From: Flavobacteriales bacterium UBA4474
GTDB lineage: Bacteria; Bacteroidota; Bacteroidia; Flavobacteriales_D; Sanyastnellaceae
Direction of reading: 5' to 3'
Assembly: GCA_002389295.1 (NCBI GenBank)
Contig: DGOE01000057.1
Coordinates: forward strand, 1-19,222
DNA length: 19,222 bases
The position numbers and the translations under genes are program-made. The notes beneath the pieces were generated by a model. The model searched no databases. It worked only from the letters and a program-made list of their open reading frames with translations, and had not been told where the DNA came from. Below are positions 7,196-14,549 of this stretch, one piece after another; position 1 is the stretch's first letter; every line of letters starts with the position of its first letter.

Positions 7196-8245
7196 TCAAT
7201 TTAGTCCTTCGAGCAGGCGACGCACCGCCTCGTAAGGCAGGATTTGTCCGTGTTGCCCTTCGTCTTGCAACCGTCGCCAAGCTGCGTTGAAGTCGGGGTG
7301 GTTGCGCACCCTACGCAGCGATTCTGCGGCGAGCAGGGCCTCAAGAGAAGCGCCCATTTGGTGCTTTCTGCGCGCCTGCAGCTGGCCATTTTCCGCGGCC
7401 ACCTGTAAACGGGCCTCGAGTTGATCGACCAATCCGCGCACCTGGGCGGCATCGCGCGCCGACCCCGTGCCAAAGAGGGGAGGAGCCCCTTCCGCAGGCG
7501 CAGACAACAGCGAAAGCGCCCCTTGGTAAATGGCCAGTGCGGACTTGGCCGCTTCTTGCCGCTCAGGACCGCCATCGGCCTTGTTGACCCACACCGCATC
7601 GGCCCATTCCAAAATGCCGCGCTTGATGCCTTGGATGCCATCGCCGCCACCGGGAATCAGCAGGAGCAAAAACACGTCGGTCATCCGCCGCACCTCGGTC
7701 TCGCTCTGGCCCACACCCACCGTTTCAATCAGGATCCTGTCAAAGCCCGCAGCCTCGCACAGCAGGGCGGTCTCGGCAGTGGCTTCAGCCACCCCACCGA
7801 GGGTCTGGCCCGAAGGTGAGGGCCGGACAAAAGCCTGCGGGTGTTGGGCGAGCGCCGACATGCGGGTCTTGTCGCCGAGCAGGCTGCCACCTGTGCGGCT
7901 GCTGCTCGGATCCACCGCCAATACAGCGACGCGGTGGCCCCGTTGGATCAGGTCCAGGCCCGCAGCTTCGATCCAGGTGCTCTTTCCTGCGCCGGGCACC
8001 CCTGTAATGCCATAACGCAGGGCCTTTCCCGCACCGCTTGCGGCGCGTTGAAGCAAGGCTTCAGCCACCGCGCGGTCTTCGGGGCGGGCGCTTTCCACCA
8101 GGCTGATGGCGCGGGCCAATGCGGTCCGGTCCCCAGCGGCGAGCAGCCCCATCCTGTGGTCAGCGTCCTGCGACGCTTGGCCCCGGGCCTCCCGAATCCG
8201 GGCCAGTGCCCGCTGGCGCGCTTCATTTTCAAGATCGTTGGCCAT
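7196..8245 (-). CDS. meaB: MeaB/ArgK-family P-loop GTPase (methylmalonyl-CoA mutase chaperone)
   Basis: This 349-residue G3E GTPase should protect and reload the B12-dependent acyl-CoA mutase (methylmalonyl-CoA mutase or a relative) in the cytoplasm. Visible motifs are Walker A GVPGAGKST (82-90), the switch region AVDPSSSRTGGSLLGDKTRM (110-129), 'ETVGVGQSE' (174-182), 'PGGGDGIQGIKRGILEWAD' (198-216) and the guanine-specificity motif NKAD (221-224). The 'LGDKTRM' and 'VGVGQSE' blocks are specific to MeaB/ArgK within the G3E class. The C-terminal dimerisation arm is present and length is normal. No mutase gene lies in the window. Downstream, on the same strand, is the pseudokinase-like gene. 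The divergent neighbour starts only 31 bp away. Confidence 0.95.
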   Translation of the reverse strand: MANDLENEARQRALARIREARGQASQDADHRMGLLAAGDRTALARAISLVESARPEDRAVAEALLQRAASGAGKALRYGITGVPGAGKSTWIEAAGLDLIQRGHRVAVLAVDPSSSRTGGSLLGDKTRMSALAQHPQAFVRPSPSGQTLGGVAEATAETALLCEAAGFDRILIETVGVGQSETEVRRMTDVFLLLLIPGGGDGIQGIKRGILEWADAVWVNKADGGPERQEAAKSALAIYQGALSLLSAPAEGAPPLFGTGSARDAAQVRGLVDQLEARLQVAAENGQLQARRKHQMGASLEALLAAESLRRVRNHPDFNAAWRRLQDEGQHGQILPYEAVRRLLEGLN

Positions 8246-8276
8246 GCCGCTGGCAAGTTAGCGGTAGTTTGGTCCC
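8246..8276. promoter_or_regulatory. 31-bp divergent promoter region with TAnnTTG elements on both strands
   Basis: On the minus strand TAACTTG (8254-8260) ends 8 nt before the meaB ATG. On the plus strand TAGTTTG (8265-8271) ends 5 nt before the ATG at 8277. Both are one T short of TAnnTTTG, so each call is weak on its own, but the placement mirrors the perfect elements elsewhere in the window. Any -33 boxes would lie inside the opposite gene. Confidence 0.3.
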
Positions 8277-9107
8277 ATGATGCAGCCGAGATTTCTGGCC
8301 TGTTTTCGTGGGCTCTGCGTCCTGCTGGCCATGACAGCGTGTACCGCGCATGGGCAAGACACCTTGTGGTCTGCGGACCACCTGCAGCAGGGGCTTCAAG
8401 AAGCGGTCCCGCCGCCCATTCCCTCGCGGGTGGACCTCCGCGGCGAGGTGATCGGACCGGATGGCCGCGGCCTCCCGGGCTGCATGATTGTGAACCGCTC
8501 GACAGGGGAGGGCCGATTCGGTAGCGCAAGCGGGCGTTTTGCTTTCAGCGCGGTGCCAGGGGATACCGTTCAATTTGCCGCCATCGGATACCGCACGGTG
8601 GCGCGGACCGTTCCACTGGACGAACCGCCGGCACAAGGTTGGTCGTGGACCATTCACCTTTCGGAGGTCTCGGTGGCGGTGGGAACAGCAGAGGTCATTG
8701 CCCCGCGCGACCTCGGTGACATCGTGCGCGACATCCAGGCTTTGGGCTACGATGAGAAGACCTACCGGACCAGTGGCATCGATGCCCTGACCAGTCCCAT
8801 CACCTTTCTGTATGAGCAATTCAACCGCCTCGAGCGGAGCAAAAGGGAAGTGGCGCGGTTGGAAAATGAAGACCGCCGCCGGGCGCTCTTGCGTGAGCTC
8901 CTGGGCAAGTACGTGGACTTCGATATCGTCGCGCTGGAAGAACACGAATTCGCCGCGTTTCTCGAATACATGGACCCGGGTGAAGCGGTGCTGAAGGCCT
9001 TGACCCAATACGAGTTCATCTTGTGGACCAAGGAGCGGTTCACCGCGTTCAAATCCAAGCCTGAGCGGCTCGAGGACGTGGACTTCGAGTACCAGTGGGA
9101 CGACTGA
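8277..9107 (+). CDS. Secreted carboxypeptidase-regulatory-like (CarboxypepD_reg-like) protein
   Basis: This 276-residue protein starts with a signal peptide (about 1-26: basic start, 'LCVLLAMTACTAHG'); Cys22 sits in a loose lipobox (AMTAC), so it may be either a periplasmic protein or a lipoprotein. Residues 54-130 form a beta-sandwich of the carboxypeptidase-D regulatory type: 'LRGEVIGPDGRGLPGCMIVN', 'STGEGRFGSASGRFAFSAVP' and 'GDTVQFAAIGYRTV', as in many Bacteroidota surface proteins. The remainder (about 145-276) is alpha-helical and charged, with 'SPITFLYEQFNRLERSKREV' recalling the 'SPISFLY..FSKKEK' tail seen in Bacteroidota proteins of this group; its function is unknown. It is divergent from meaB and ends 10 bp from the convergent gene at 9118. 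Confidence 0.85.
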   Translation: MMQPRFLACFRGLCVLLAMTACTAHGQDTLWSADHLQQGLQEAVPPPIPSRVDLRGEVIGPDGRGLPGCMIVNRSTGEGRFGSASGRFAFSAVPGDTVQFAAIGYRTVARTVPLDEPPAQGWSWTIHLSEVSVAVGTAEVIAPRDLGDIVRDIQALGYDEKTYRTSGIDALTSPITFLYEQFNRLERSKREVARLENEDRRRALLRELLGKYVDFDIVALEEHEFAAFLEYMDPGEAVLKALTQYEFILWTKERFTAFKSKPERLEDVDFEYQWDD

Positions 9108-9117
9108 ACCCGCAGCG

Positions 9118-9459
9118 TCACTCGAGGTAGGCAGAGTCTAAATAGAAGGTGAAGGCCTTGAAAACGAGCCCGGCCATGACCAGGGCGATGCCCACAATCC
9201 GCAGTTGACGTTGGCGGAAGGGGTACGCATCGAAGCGGACCACCAAATCGGCAAACAAGGACAGCGCAGCAATAGACTCGAACAAGGTGACCCAGCCCCG
9301 ACGCCCATTGACAAAAGCCATGAAGGCGGCAGCGGGCCGGCCGGCATCAAGGCCGTCGAGGGCGACGTCGCAGAGAAAAATGACATTGTAGGTCACAAGG
9401 AGCACCAGGCTCACATCGAGCAGGCGCTGCTCGTTTCCCTTTTTTACGGTCGACTCCAT
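9118..9459 (-). CDS. Small integral membrane protein, function unknown
   Basis: This 113-residue protein has three probable transmembrane helices (about 13-33, 57-75 and 86-106) separated by short polar loops, and no recognised motif. An early basic stretch (VKKGNEQR) suggests a cytoplasmic N-terminus. The ATG at 9459 is chosen because a perfect -7 element sits 5 nt upstream and a longer reading to 9528 would include the promoter and a non-membrane extension. It is convergent with the gene ending at 9107 and divergent from the small lipoprotein gene. I do not recognise the family. Confidence 0.7.
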   Translation of the reverse strand: MESTVKKGNEQRLLDVSLVLLVTYNVIFLCDVALDGLDAGRPAAAFMAFVNGRRGWVTLFESIAALSLFADLVVRFDAYPFRQRQLRIVGIALVMAGLVFKAFTFYLDSAYLE

Positions 9460-9464
9460 GGGCC

Positions 9465-9472
9465 CAAAACTA
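9465..9472 (-). promoter_or_regulatory. Perfect -7 element for the small membrane protein gene
   Basis: On the minus strand TAGTTTTG matches TAnnTTTG exactly and ends 5 nt before the ATG at 9459. It predicts a transcript with almost no 5' leader. No convincing -33 TTG is seen. Confidence 0.5.
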
Positions 9473-9548
9473 AGTGCGGATGAACACCTACACATTGCAC
9501 ATTGTGGTTCCACAACAAAACCATTCATACCTTCGTTCGCTACCTGTC

Positions 9549-9794
9549 ATGCCGAAACCAAATCCATCCCATTTCGGGGAAGTGCCCGTCTCAGCTGGAA
9601 CCGCTTCTTTGAACGCCGCGCAAATGCAGCGCCACGCAAACCTTCAGCGCTTGTTGGTCGTGATGCTCGGTTGCCTGTGGTTGCTTGCTTTTTCAACCGG
9701 ATGCAGCCGGAACTCCAAAAATTGCAGCGCTTATGATGGCGTGGAGTTTGCCGCGGGTGAAACCGGACCAGTGCAGGTCCTGCCTGCAGACTGA
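9549..9794 (+). CDS. Small putative lipoprotein
   Basis: This 81-residue protein has a hydrophobic stretch 'LLVVMLGCLWLLAF' followed by STGC, a plausible signal-peptidase-II site (Cys52), and then a short polar tail 'SRNSKNCSAYDGVEFAAGET'. The mature part would be only about 30 residues. The start is uncertain. ATG 9549 has a one-mismatch -7 element (TACCTTCG, 9528-9535) 13 nt upstream but gives an unusually long polar n-region. ATG 9624 (MQRHANLQRLLVV...) would give a textbook lipoprotein signal. The frame also opens at 9474, but that start lies next to the opposite-strand promoter. It ends 3 bp from the stop of the convergent MBOAT gene. Family not recognised; it could be an envelope-anchored small protein. 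Confidence 0.55.
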   Translation: MPKPNPSHFGEVPVSAGTASLNAAQMQRHANLQRLLVVMLGCLWLLAFSTGCSRNSKNCSAYDGVEFAAGETGPVQVLPAD

Positions 9795-9797
9795 ACT

Positions 9798-11507
9798 TCA
9801 GAACTGGAAGTAGATGAAGGGCGTCCCTCCAGCAGAGAGGACGGCCGACGCCAGTGTGACCGCAACAATGGCACACGCCGCCTGCAAGGCCAGCGGAGCA
9901 CCGACGAATGCCTGGCGGTAGCGCCCTTTCCACGATGACGGCAAAAGGTGGATGGCGTATCCAAGCAACATCACGGCAAAGACCAAAGCGTAGTGCGACA
10001 GCACCCCGGAGGTGACATCCCAAGACGTACCGGTGGCCAAGGTGGACAGGATGACCATGGCCGTATCCCATTCGCTCGCCATGTTGTGCTCGGTGCCGAA
10101 TTTGGCCCAGGTCGTATGTGACGCACTCCGGAACCAGATCCGGGTGAAGGTGATGAAATGAAAGGTCAGCCCCACGGCCACGGCCTTTTTCCAAAAGGTG
10201 TCCTTGCTTTCCCAAGGGCTGACCTTGCGCCACAGCTTGTAGACGGTGATGCCCAGTCCATTGAGCCCACCCCAAATCACGAAGTTCCACCCCGCGCCGT
10301 GCCACAGGCCCCCGAGCAGCATGGTCATCCAGATGTTGACGTTGGTGGTGACCCACCGCTTGAATGCGGGAATCCGTGACATGGCCACAGCAAAGGCGAG
10401 CAGGACGCCACCGATGGCACCCAGAACGCGCGGCTCCGGCCACAGCAACGCCACAAAAGAGAGCAGGAAGGCACCGCTGATGGCGGTAAACCAAGAGGCC
10501 CTTCGGTTTCCGCCCATCGGGATGTACAGGTAGTCTTTGAGCCAGCCCGACAGGCTCATGTGCCAGCGTTTCCAGAAATCGCCACAGCTGTCGGCCTTGT
10601 ATGGGCTGTTGAAGTTCTGCGGCAGGGTGTAGCCCATGAGCAGGGCCACGCCGATGGCCATATCGGTGTATCCGCTGAAGTCGGCATAGACCTGCAGCGA
10701 ATAACCGTAGAGTGCCATCAGCACCTCAAAACTGCTGTGCGCTCCGGGGTCGGCAAACACCCGGTCGTTGAAGTTGACGGCGATCCAATCGGCCAGCAGG
10801 ACCTTTTTGAGCAAGCCGTTGAGGATCCAGAAGCCCGCCAGTCCAATGGTCGCGCGGGTCACGGCGCGGGGCTTCAGGATTTGCGGCACGAAGTCGGCGG
10901 CCCGGACAATGGGCCCGGCCACAAGCTGCGGAAAAAAGGACACGTAAAAGCCGAAGTCGGTCAGCCGCTTCAGGGGGGCCACGAGTCCGCGGCGGATGTC
11001 CACCGTGTAGCTGATGGTCTGAAACGTGTAGAAACTGATGCCCACCGGCAGCAAAATCCGGTCCACAGACCAGCCGGTATTGAACACCTCATTGGCCCCC
11101 ATCACAAGCCAATGGCGCGGGATGATGGACGACCCGGTCACCGAGTTCCAGGATTCCGTCAGGAAGTAGGTGTATTTGAAGTAAAACAGCACCGTGAGGT
11201 TCAAGAAGATGCTCAGTGCCAGCCAGCGGTCCTTGGTGGCCTGGCGCTTGCCCGCGGCGATGCGGTGGCCGATGAGGTAGTCGCTGACGGTTGAGAAGAG
11301 GAGGATCAAAAAGAACCAGCCCGAAGTCTTCCAGTAAAACAGGAGGCTCGCCGCCAGCAGCCAGACGTGGCGCATGGTCCGGTTGCGCTCCCTGTGCATG
11401 ACCGCATCCACGGCCAGGACCACCAGCAGGAAGGCCCAAAAGGAACCCTCCAGAAAGGTCCAGGGCGCGGCCGCGTTGTGGTCCAATATGGCCGTCCAGT
11501 CCATCAT
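9798..11507 (-). CDS. MBOAT-family membrane-bound O-acyltransferase (AlgI/PatA/DltB-like)
   Basis: This 569-residue polytopic protein has about ten or more hydrophobic segments and the AlgI-type signature blocks: 'LLPVGISFYTFQTISYTVD' (152-170), 'FFPQLVAGPIVRA' (191-203), 'YADFSGYTDMAIG' (274-286), 'NFNSPYKADSCGDFWKRWH' (298-316) and 'WLKDYLYIPMGGNR' (322-335). The catalytic His is in LLGGLWHGAGWNFVIWG (His403), with His316 as the second conserved His. Relatives move an acyl group, usually acetyl, from a cytoplasmic donor across the membrane for O-acylation of alginate, peptidoglycan, cellulose or teichoic acid, generally working with an SGNH protein. Here the start ATG overlaps the stop of an SGNH gene by 4 nt (ATGA), so the two are translationally coupled. 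It is the last gene of the four-gene operon. The glycan substrate cannot be told. Confidence 0.95.
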   Translation of the reverse strand: MMDWTAILDHNAAAPWTFLEGSFWAFLLVVLAVDAVMHRERNRTMRHVWLLAASLLFYWKTSGWFFLILLFSTVSDYLIGHRIAAGKRQATKDRWLALSIFLNLTVLFYFKYTYFLTESWNSVTGSSIIPRHWLVMGANEVFNTGWSVDRILLPVGISFYTFQTISYTVDIRRGLVAPLKRLTDFGFYVSFFPQLVAGPIVRAADFVPQILKPRAVTRATIGLAGFWILNGLLKKVLLADWIAVNFNDRVFADPGAHSSFEVLMALYGYSLQVYADFSGYTDMAIGVALLMGYTLPQNFNSPYKADSCGDFWKRWHMSLSGWLKDYLYIPMGGNRRASWFTAISGAFLLSFVALLWPEPRVLGAIGGVLLAFAVAMSRIPAFKRWVTTNVNIWMTMLLGGLWHGAGWNFVIWGGLNGLGITVYKLWRKVSPWESKDTFWKKAVAVGLTFHFITFTRIWFRSASHTTWAKFGTEHNMASEWDTAMVILSTLATGTSWDVTSGVLSHYALVFAVMLLGYAIHLLPSSWKGRYRQAFVGAPLALQAACAIVAVTLASAVLSAGGTPFIYFQF

Positions 11508-12835
11508 GGTGTGGCCGGGTTGTGAGACAGTGCGGCCCTGACCAGTACCTCATAGAGCAGTTCGCCCATCAGGATGTACCCGTCCTTGCGCATGTGCAGC
11601 CGGTCGGCGGCGGCATACCCCGCCGCATGAAGCACGTCGATGGACCCCTTGCCGCCGAGGTGGTTGTAGAGGTCCCAACACGCCACGCGCTCCGGTGCCA
11701 CCAGCGAGAGCATGGCGTCGCGCACAGCTTGGGCATTGGGGTTGTGGCGGTAGCGGTAGTGGCTGTCATTGTTGGATACCAGCAGGATTTCCGCATCGGG
11801 CACTGCTGCACGGATCGTTGCAATCAGCGTGCGGTAGTGGTCCAGGAAGCGGCTTGGGTCAAACCTTCTCGGCACCATGTGGGCGTCGTTGATGCCCCAA
11901 GCGAGGATGACCAAGCCGGGGTCCACAGCCGACAGTTGTGCGGCGAAGTGGGGGTTGCGCATCCACGATGTGGCATTGGCGCCGTTGGCCCCCAAGTCGT
12001 GAAAGACAAAGTCGACATCCCGTGGGCGCCACTCCACACCTTGCAATACGCCGGAGGTGGCTTCCGCCTCGAGCAGCAAGGTGTCGGGCGCCGAAGCGCC
12101 GGATGTGGCCGTCCATTTGGTGATGCCGTGCAGCCCGGTGAGTGCCGTGTCGATGTGCCAGCCGGCAGCCAGCATAGGGCGAAATTTCACGGAGGAATCG
12201 GGCCGGGTAAAGACCCGGATGGCGTCGCAGCAATGGGCGCCGGCAGGCGATCCCGACCAGCAGCGCACGGCGGCGGTATCGGCCTGGCACGCTTCCACAC
12301 CGGTGATGCCCCATTCCCCTGAGTGGTTGCGGTTGGCACAGGATTGCAAGCGCCATTCCGCATCAGATTGCCAGCCCCTTTCCGGTGGACCATTGGACCG
12401 GCCGAGCCGGTGCGGCGGATGGATGCCCCGGCCGATGATGAGGCCCGGCTTGTCCGCCGCCAGCCGCTGTCTGAAGGACCAGCCGATGCGGCCGGCCTGC
12501 ACATGGGACCCCCCGAAGTGGACGACCTCCAGTGGCGCAGTGGATTGTCGCGCGGTGGCGTCACCCCTCAGCAGCGCGTTCCAAGCGGCGAGAAATTGGG
12601 GAATGTGCTCGGCGCCATAAAAGACGGACGCCATCGGGTCGAGCTGCCCGAGGTCCGGATCCCTGTGGGGGTCACCGCGCTCCACGGCCAAGCGGTCGTC
12701 TTGCATTTCCGCTTCAGTCGCCGCCGAATCCCGCTGGGCAAGAAGCCCGCCTGGCCCCCCGCAGCACAACAGCCAAATGCCGAGCACCCCCATGCCATTT
12801 GCGCGAATCCGCCGTGCCACTGTGGCCCTATTCAT
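11504..12835 (-). CDS. Secreted SGNH/GDSL-fold hydrolase or acyltransferase partner
   Basis: This 443-residue protein has a Sec signal peptide (about 1-33, 'GMGVLGIWLL...GGLLAQ') and an SGNH fold. Block I is VVHFGGSHVQAGR: the nucleophile Ser110 is present, but the Asp of the usual GDS is Gly. A block-II-like DLGANGAN is at 280-287, block III is GIND (314-317) and block V is DRLH, with Asp411 and His414. The 'GSHVQAG' form is typical of Bacteroidota envelope SGNH proteins. A beta-rich insert (about 200-275) sits between blocks I and II. Known partners of MBOAT enzymes (PatB, AlgX/AlgJ, DltD) have this fold, so a periplasmic acetyl transfer or esterase role is likely. It overlaps the previous SGNH gene by 8 nt and the MBOAT gene by 4 nt. 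Confidence 0.9.
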   Translation of the reverse strand: MNRATVARRIRANGMGVLGIWLLCCGGPGGLLAQRDSAATEAEMQDDRLAVERGDPHRDPDLGQLDPMASVFYGAEHIPQFLAAWNALLRGDATARQSTAPLEVVHFGGSHVQAGRIGWSFRQRLAADKPGLIIGRGIHPPHRLGRSNGPPERGWQSDAEWRLQSCANRNHSGEWGITGVEACQADTAAVRCWSGSPAGAHCCDAIRVFTRPDSSVKFRPMLAAGWHIDTALTGLHGITKWTATSGASAPDTLLLEAEATSGVLQGVEWRPRDVDFVFHDLGANGANATSWMRNPHFAAQLSAVDPGLVILAWGINDAHMVPRRFDPSRFLDHYRTLIATIRAAVPDAEILLVSNNDSHYRYRHNPNAQAVRDAMLSLVAPERVACWDLYNHLGGKGSIDVLHAAGYAAADRLHMRKDGYILMGELLYEVLVRAALSHNPATP

Positions 12836-14549
12836 GGATCACTTTTGGCTGGTGCGACACGGTGGATACAGGCAGGGGAGGCGCCGGAAGGGACCGGATG
12901 ACCGCAGGCGCCGGCGGGGCCCAATTCCGCTGCCATTCGCTGTAGCTCGCCATGAAAGAGCGGTCGAGCAAGGTGCCCACCCTTTTGGCGCCCAGCGGCG
13001 TGAAGTGCACGTGGTCGGGCCCGGCCAAGGGGGGCTCACTGGCCACCCAGGCGGGCATGCTGCCGATGCCACCCATGACTTCCAGCAGGTCCCAATAGGC
13101 GGCCCCTTCGGCCAGGGCGGTTTGGCGCAGGACGTCCCGGACATCGGACAGCTGGGGAAAGGAGGTCCAATACAGTCCGGCTTTCTCGGACATGTCCGAG
13201 GGGCCGATGACCAATATTGCCGCTTGGGGCAGCGTGCGTTTGAACAGGCGGATTTGACTGGCAAACCAGCCGCCATAGCGTTCGGCCGCATCGCGGTCCG
13301 GACAATGGGGAACCATATTGCCACCGAATTGCAGCACCACCAGGTCGGGGTCGAGCTGTCGGAGCTGCGCAGTGAGCAGGGGGCGGTCCAATTTTCTAAA
13401 CAGGGTGCCCGAGCTGCCCCGCATGGGCACGCCATGCCATTGCACCCCCTGTCCGAGGGGTTCCAGACCGAAAATGCGCGGCGGACGCCCGTCAAAACAG
13501 ATCCGGCTGGTGGACCGCTTCAAAGAATCCACGCGCTTCGGCATCAAATCGAGGGTGGCAGCGGGCATCCCTGGAAGCAGGGTGTCGACCACCTGGCCAT
13601 TGAGCGAGACCATGCAAGGGGTGGCCACAGTATCGTGCCACATCCGCACCCCGCTCCATTGTGAGAAAGACCGGTGGTTGCGCGGTTCAGGTGCCAATTC
13701 CACGCAGGTGGCGTCAACCGTTGAATCCGCCACTGCGGCGTAGCACGCCATGAGTCCGTAGCGCTCGTCGCGGTCGGTCGTGTCCCGGCGGCCATAGCGC
13801 GTGTGCCGCTCCCAAGGGCCGAACTGCTTTTGCTTCAAAGCAAAACTTTGAACCAAAGGCACGGCCGCCTGCAGCCCCGGCCCTGATCCTCCCCAGCGCT
13901 GCTGCCAGGCATGGCGCATGACGCCCGAGATCCGGTCGCCCTCAATTTGGCTGTCGCCATAGTGCAAGACCTGGATGTCGCCATGTGCATCCAACCCGGA
14001 AAACAGCCGGGCAAAAGCGGCGCGTGCCGGCTCGGGCACGGCCATCTTCAGTGCCGGCGGCAAGGCGCCCGCATCGGGGATGGCGCGCACCACCCTGCGC
14101 GTGGCCGGCGGGGCTGCAGACGCGGCCGCAGCAAGGGCAGACGCATCGACCGAATCGCCAACAGCGCCTGGCGCTCCAGACGCGCCGGTTTCCGCCACAG
14201 CCAAAGGCATGGTGGCACCGCCATCCAGCGCAGCGGTAGGCGGTACATCGGCAGTCTCGGGCACCACCGCAAGGGTGTCCACGGCCACCGCAGCAGCCCA
14301 ACCGGAATCGTATTGCGCGAGCAGGTCCGACACGTCTTCGGGCTTCCATCGGGGGACCACAAGGGGCTGCGCATCGGGCTGGACGAGGGCCCGCCATGCT
14401 TCCGGCAGGGCGATGTTGACGCGGGTATCCCCAAAGGCCCAGCCGCCCTCGGGCATGGTGGCAGCGACGAGGGTGACGGCGCAGCCAACGATGGAGAGCA
14501 TCATGGCACCGATCCACCTTTCATCGCGGGATGGAGGCGCCTTGCTCAT
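12828..14549 (-). CDS. Membrane-anchored SGNH/GDSL-fold hydrolase or acyltransferase partner
   Basis: This 573-residue protein has one N-terminal transmembrane segment (about 12-32, 'WIGAMMLSIVGCAVTLVAAT'), a long Ala/Pro-rich linker (about 80-165) and a periplasmic SGNH domain. Block I is VLHYGDSQIEGD with Ser200, block III is QFGGN with Asn411 and block V is DHVH with Asp512 and His515, so the catalytic set looks complete. The topology (signal anchor plus flexible linker) would hold the enzyme near the membrane, as for PatB or DltD. The ATG at 14549 overlaps the stop of the LysM gene (ATGA), which decides the start; the longer frame to 14660 lies inside that gene. It overlaps the next SGNH gene by 8 nt. 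The two SGNH proteins share little sequence outside the motifs, so they are not recent duplicates. Confidence 0.9.
   Translation of the reverse strand: MSKAPPSRDERWIGAMMLSIVGCAVTLVAATMPEGGWAFGDTRVNIALPEAWRALVQPDAQPLVVPRWKPEDVSDLLAQYDSGWAAAVAVDTLAVVPETADVPPTAALDGGATMPLAVAETGASGAPGAVGDSVDASALAAAASAAPPATRRVVRAIPDAGALPPALKMAVPEPARAAFARLFSGLDAHGDIQVLHYGDSQIEGDRISGVMRHAWQQRWGGSGPGLQAAVPLVQSFALKQKQFGPWERHTRYGRRDTTDRDERYGLMACYAAVADSTVDATCVELAPEPRNHRSFSQWSGVRMWHDTVATPCMVSLNGQVVDTLLPGMPAATLDLMPKRVDSLKRSTSRICFDGRPPRIFGLEPLGQGVQWHGVPMRGSSGTLFRKLDRPLLTAQLRQLDPDLVVLQFGGNMVPHCPDRDAAERYGGWFASQIRLFKRTLPQAAILVIGPSDMSEKAGLYWTSFPQLSDVRDVLRQTALAEGAAYWDLLEVMGGIGSMPAWVASEPPLAGPDHVHFTPLGAKRVGTLLDRSFMASYSEWQRNWAPPAPAVIRSLPAPPLPVSTVSHQPKVIHE
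13828..13852. repeat. Nested, mutually exclusive inverted repeats within coding sequence
   Basis: TTTTGC (28-33) pairs with GCAAAA (40-45) around TTCAAA, while TTCAAAG (34-40) pairs with CTTTGAA (46-52) around CAAAA; these offsets are from 13800. The two hairpins compete for the same bases. The stretch encodes QSFALKQKQF of the anchored SGNH protein, so it may be a chance effect of Lys, Gln and Phe codons. Confidence 0.4.
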
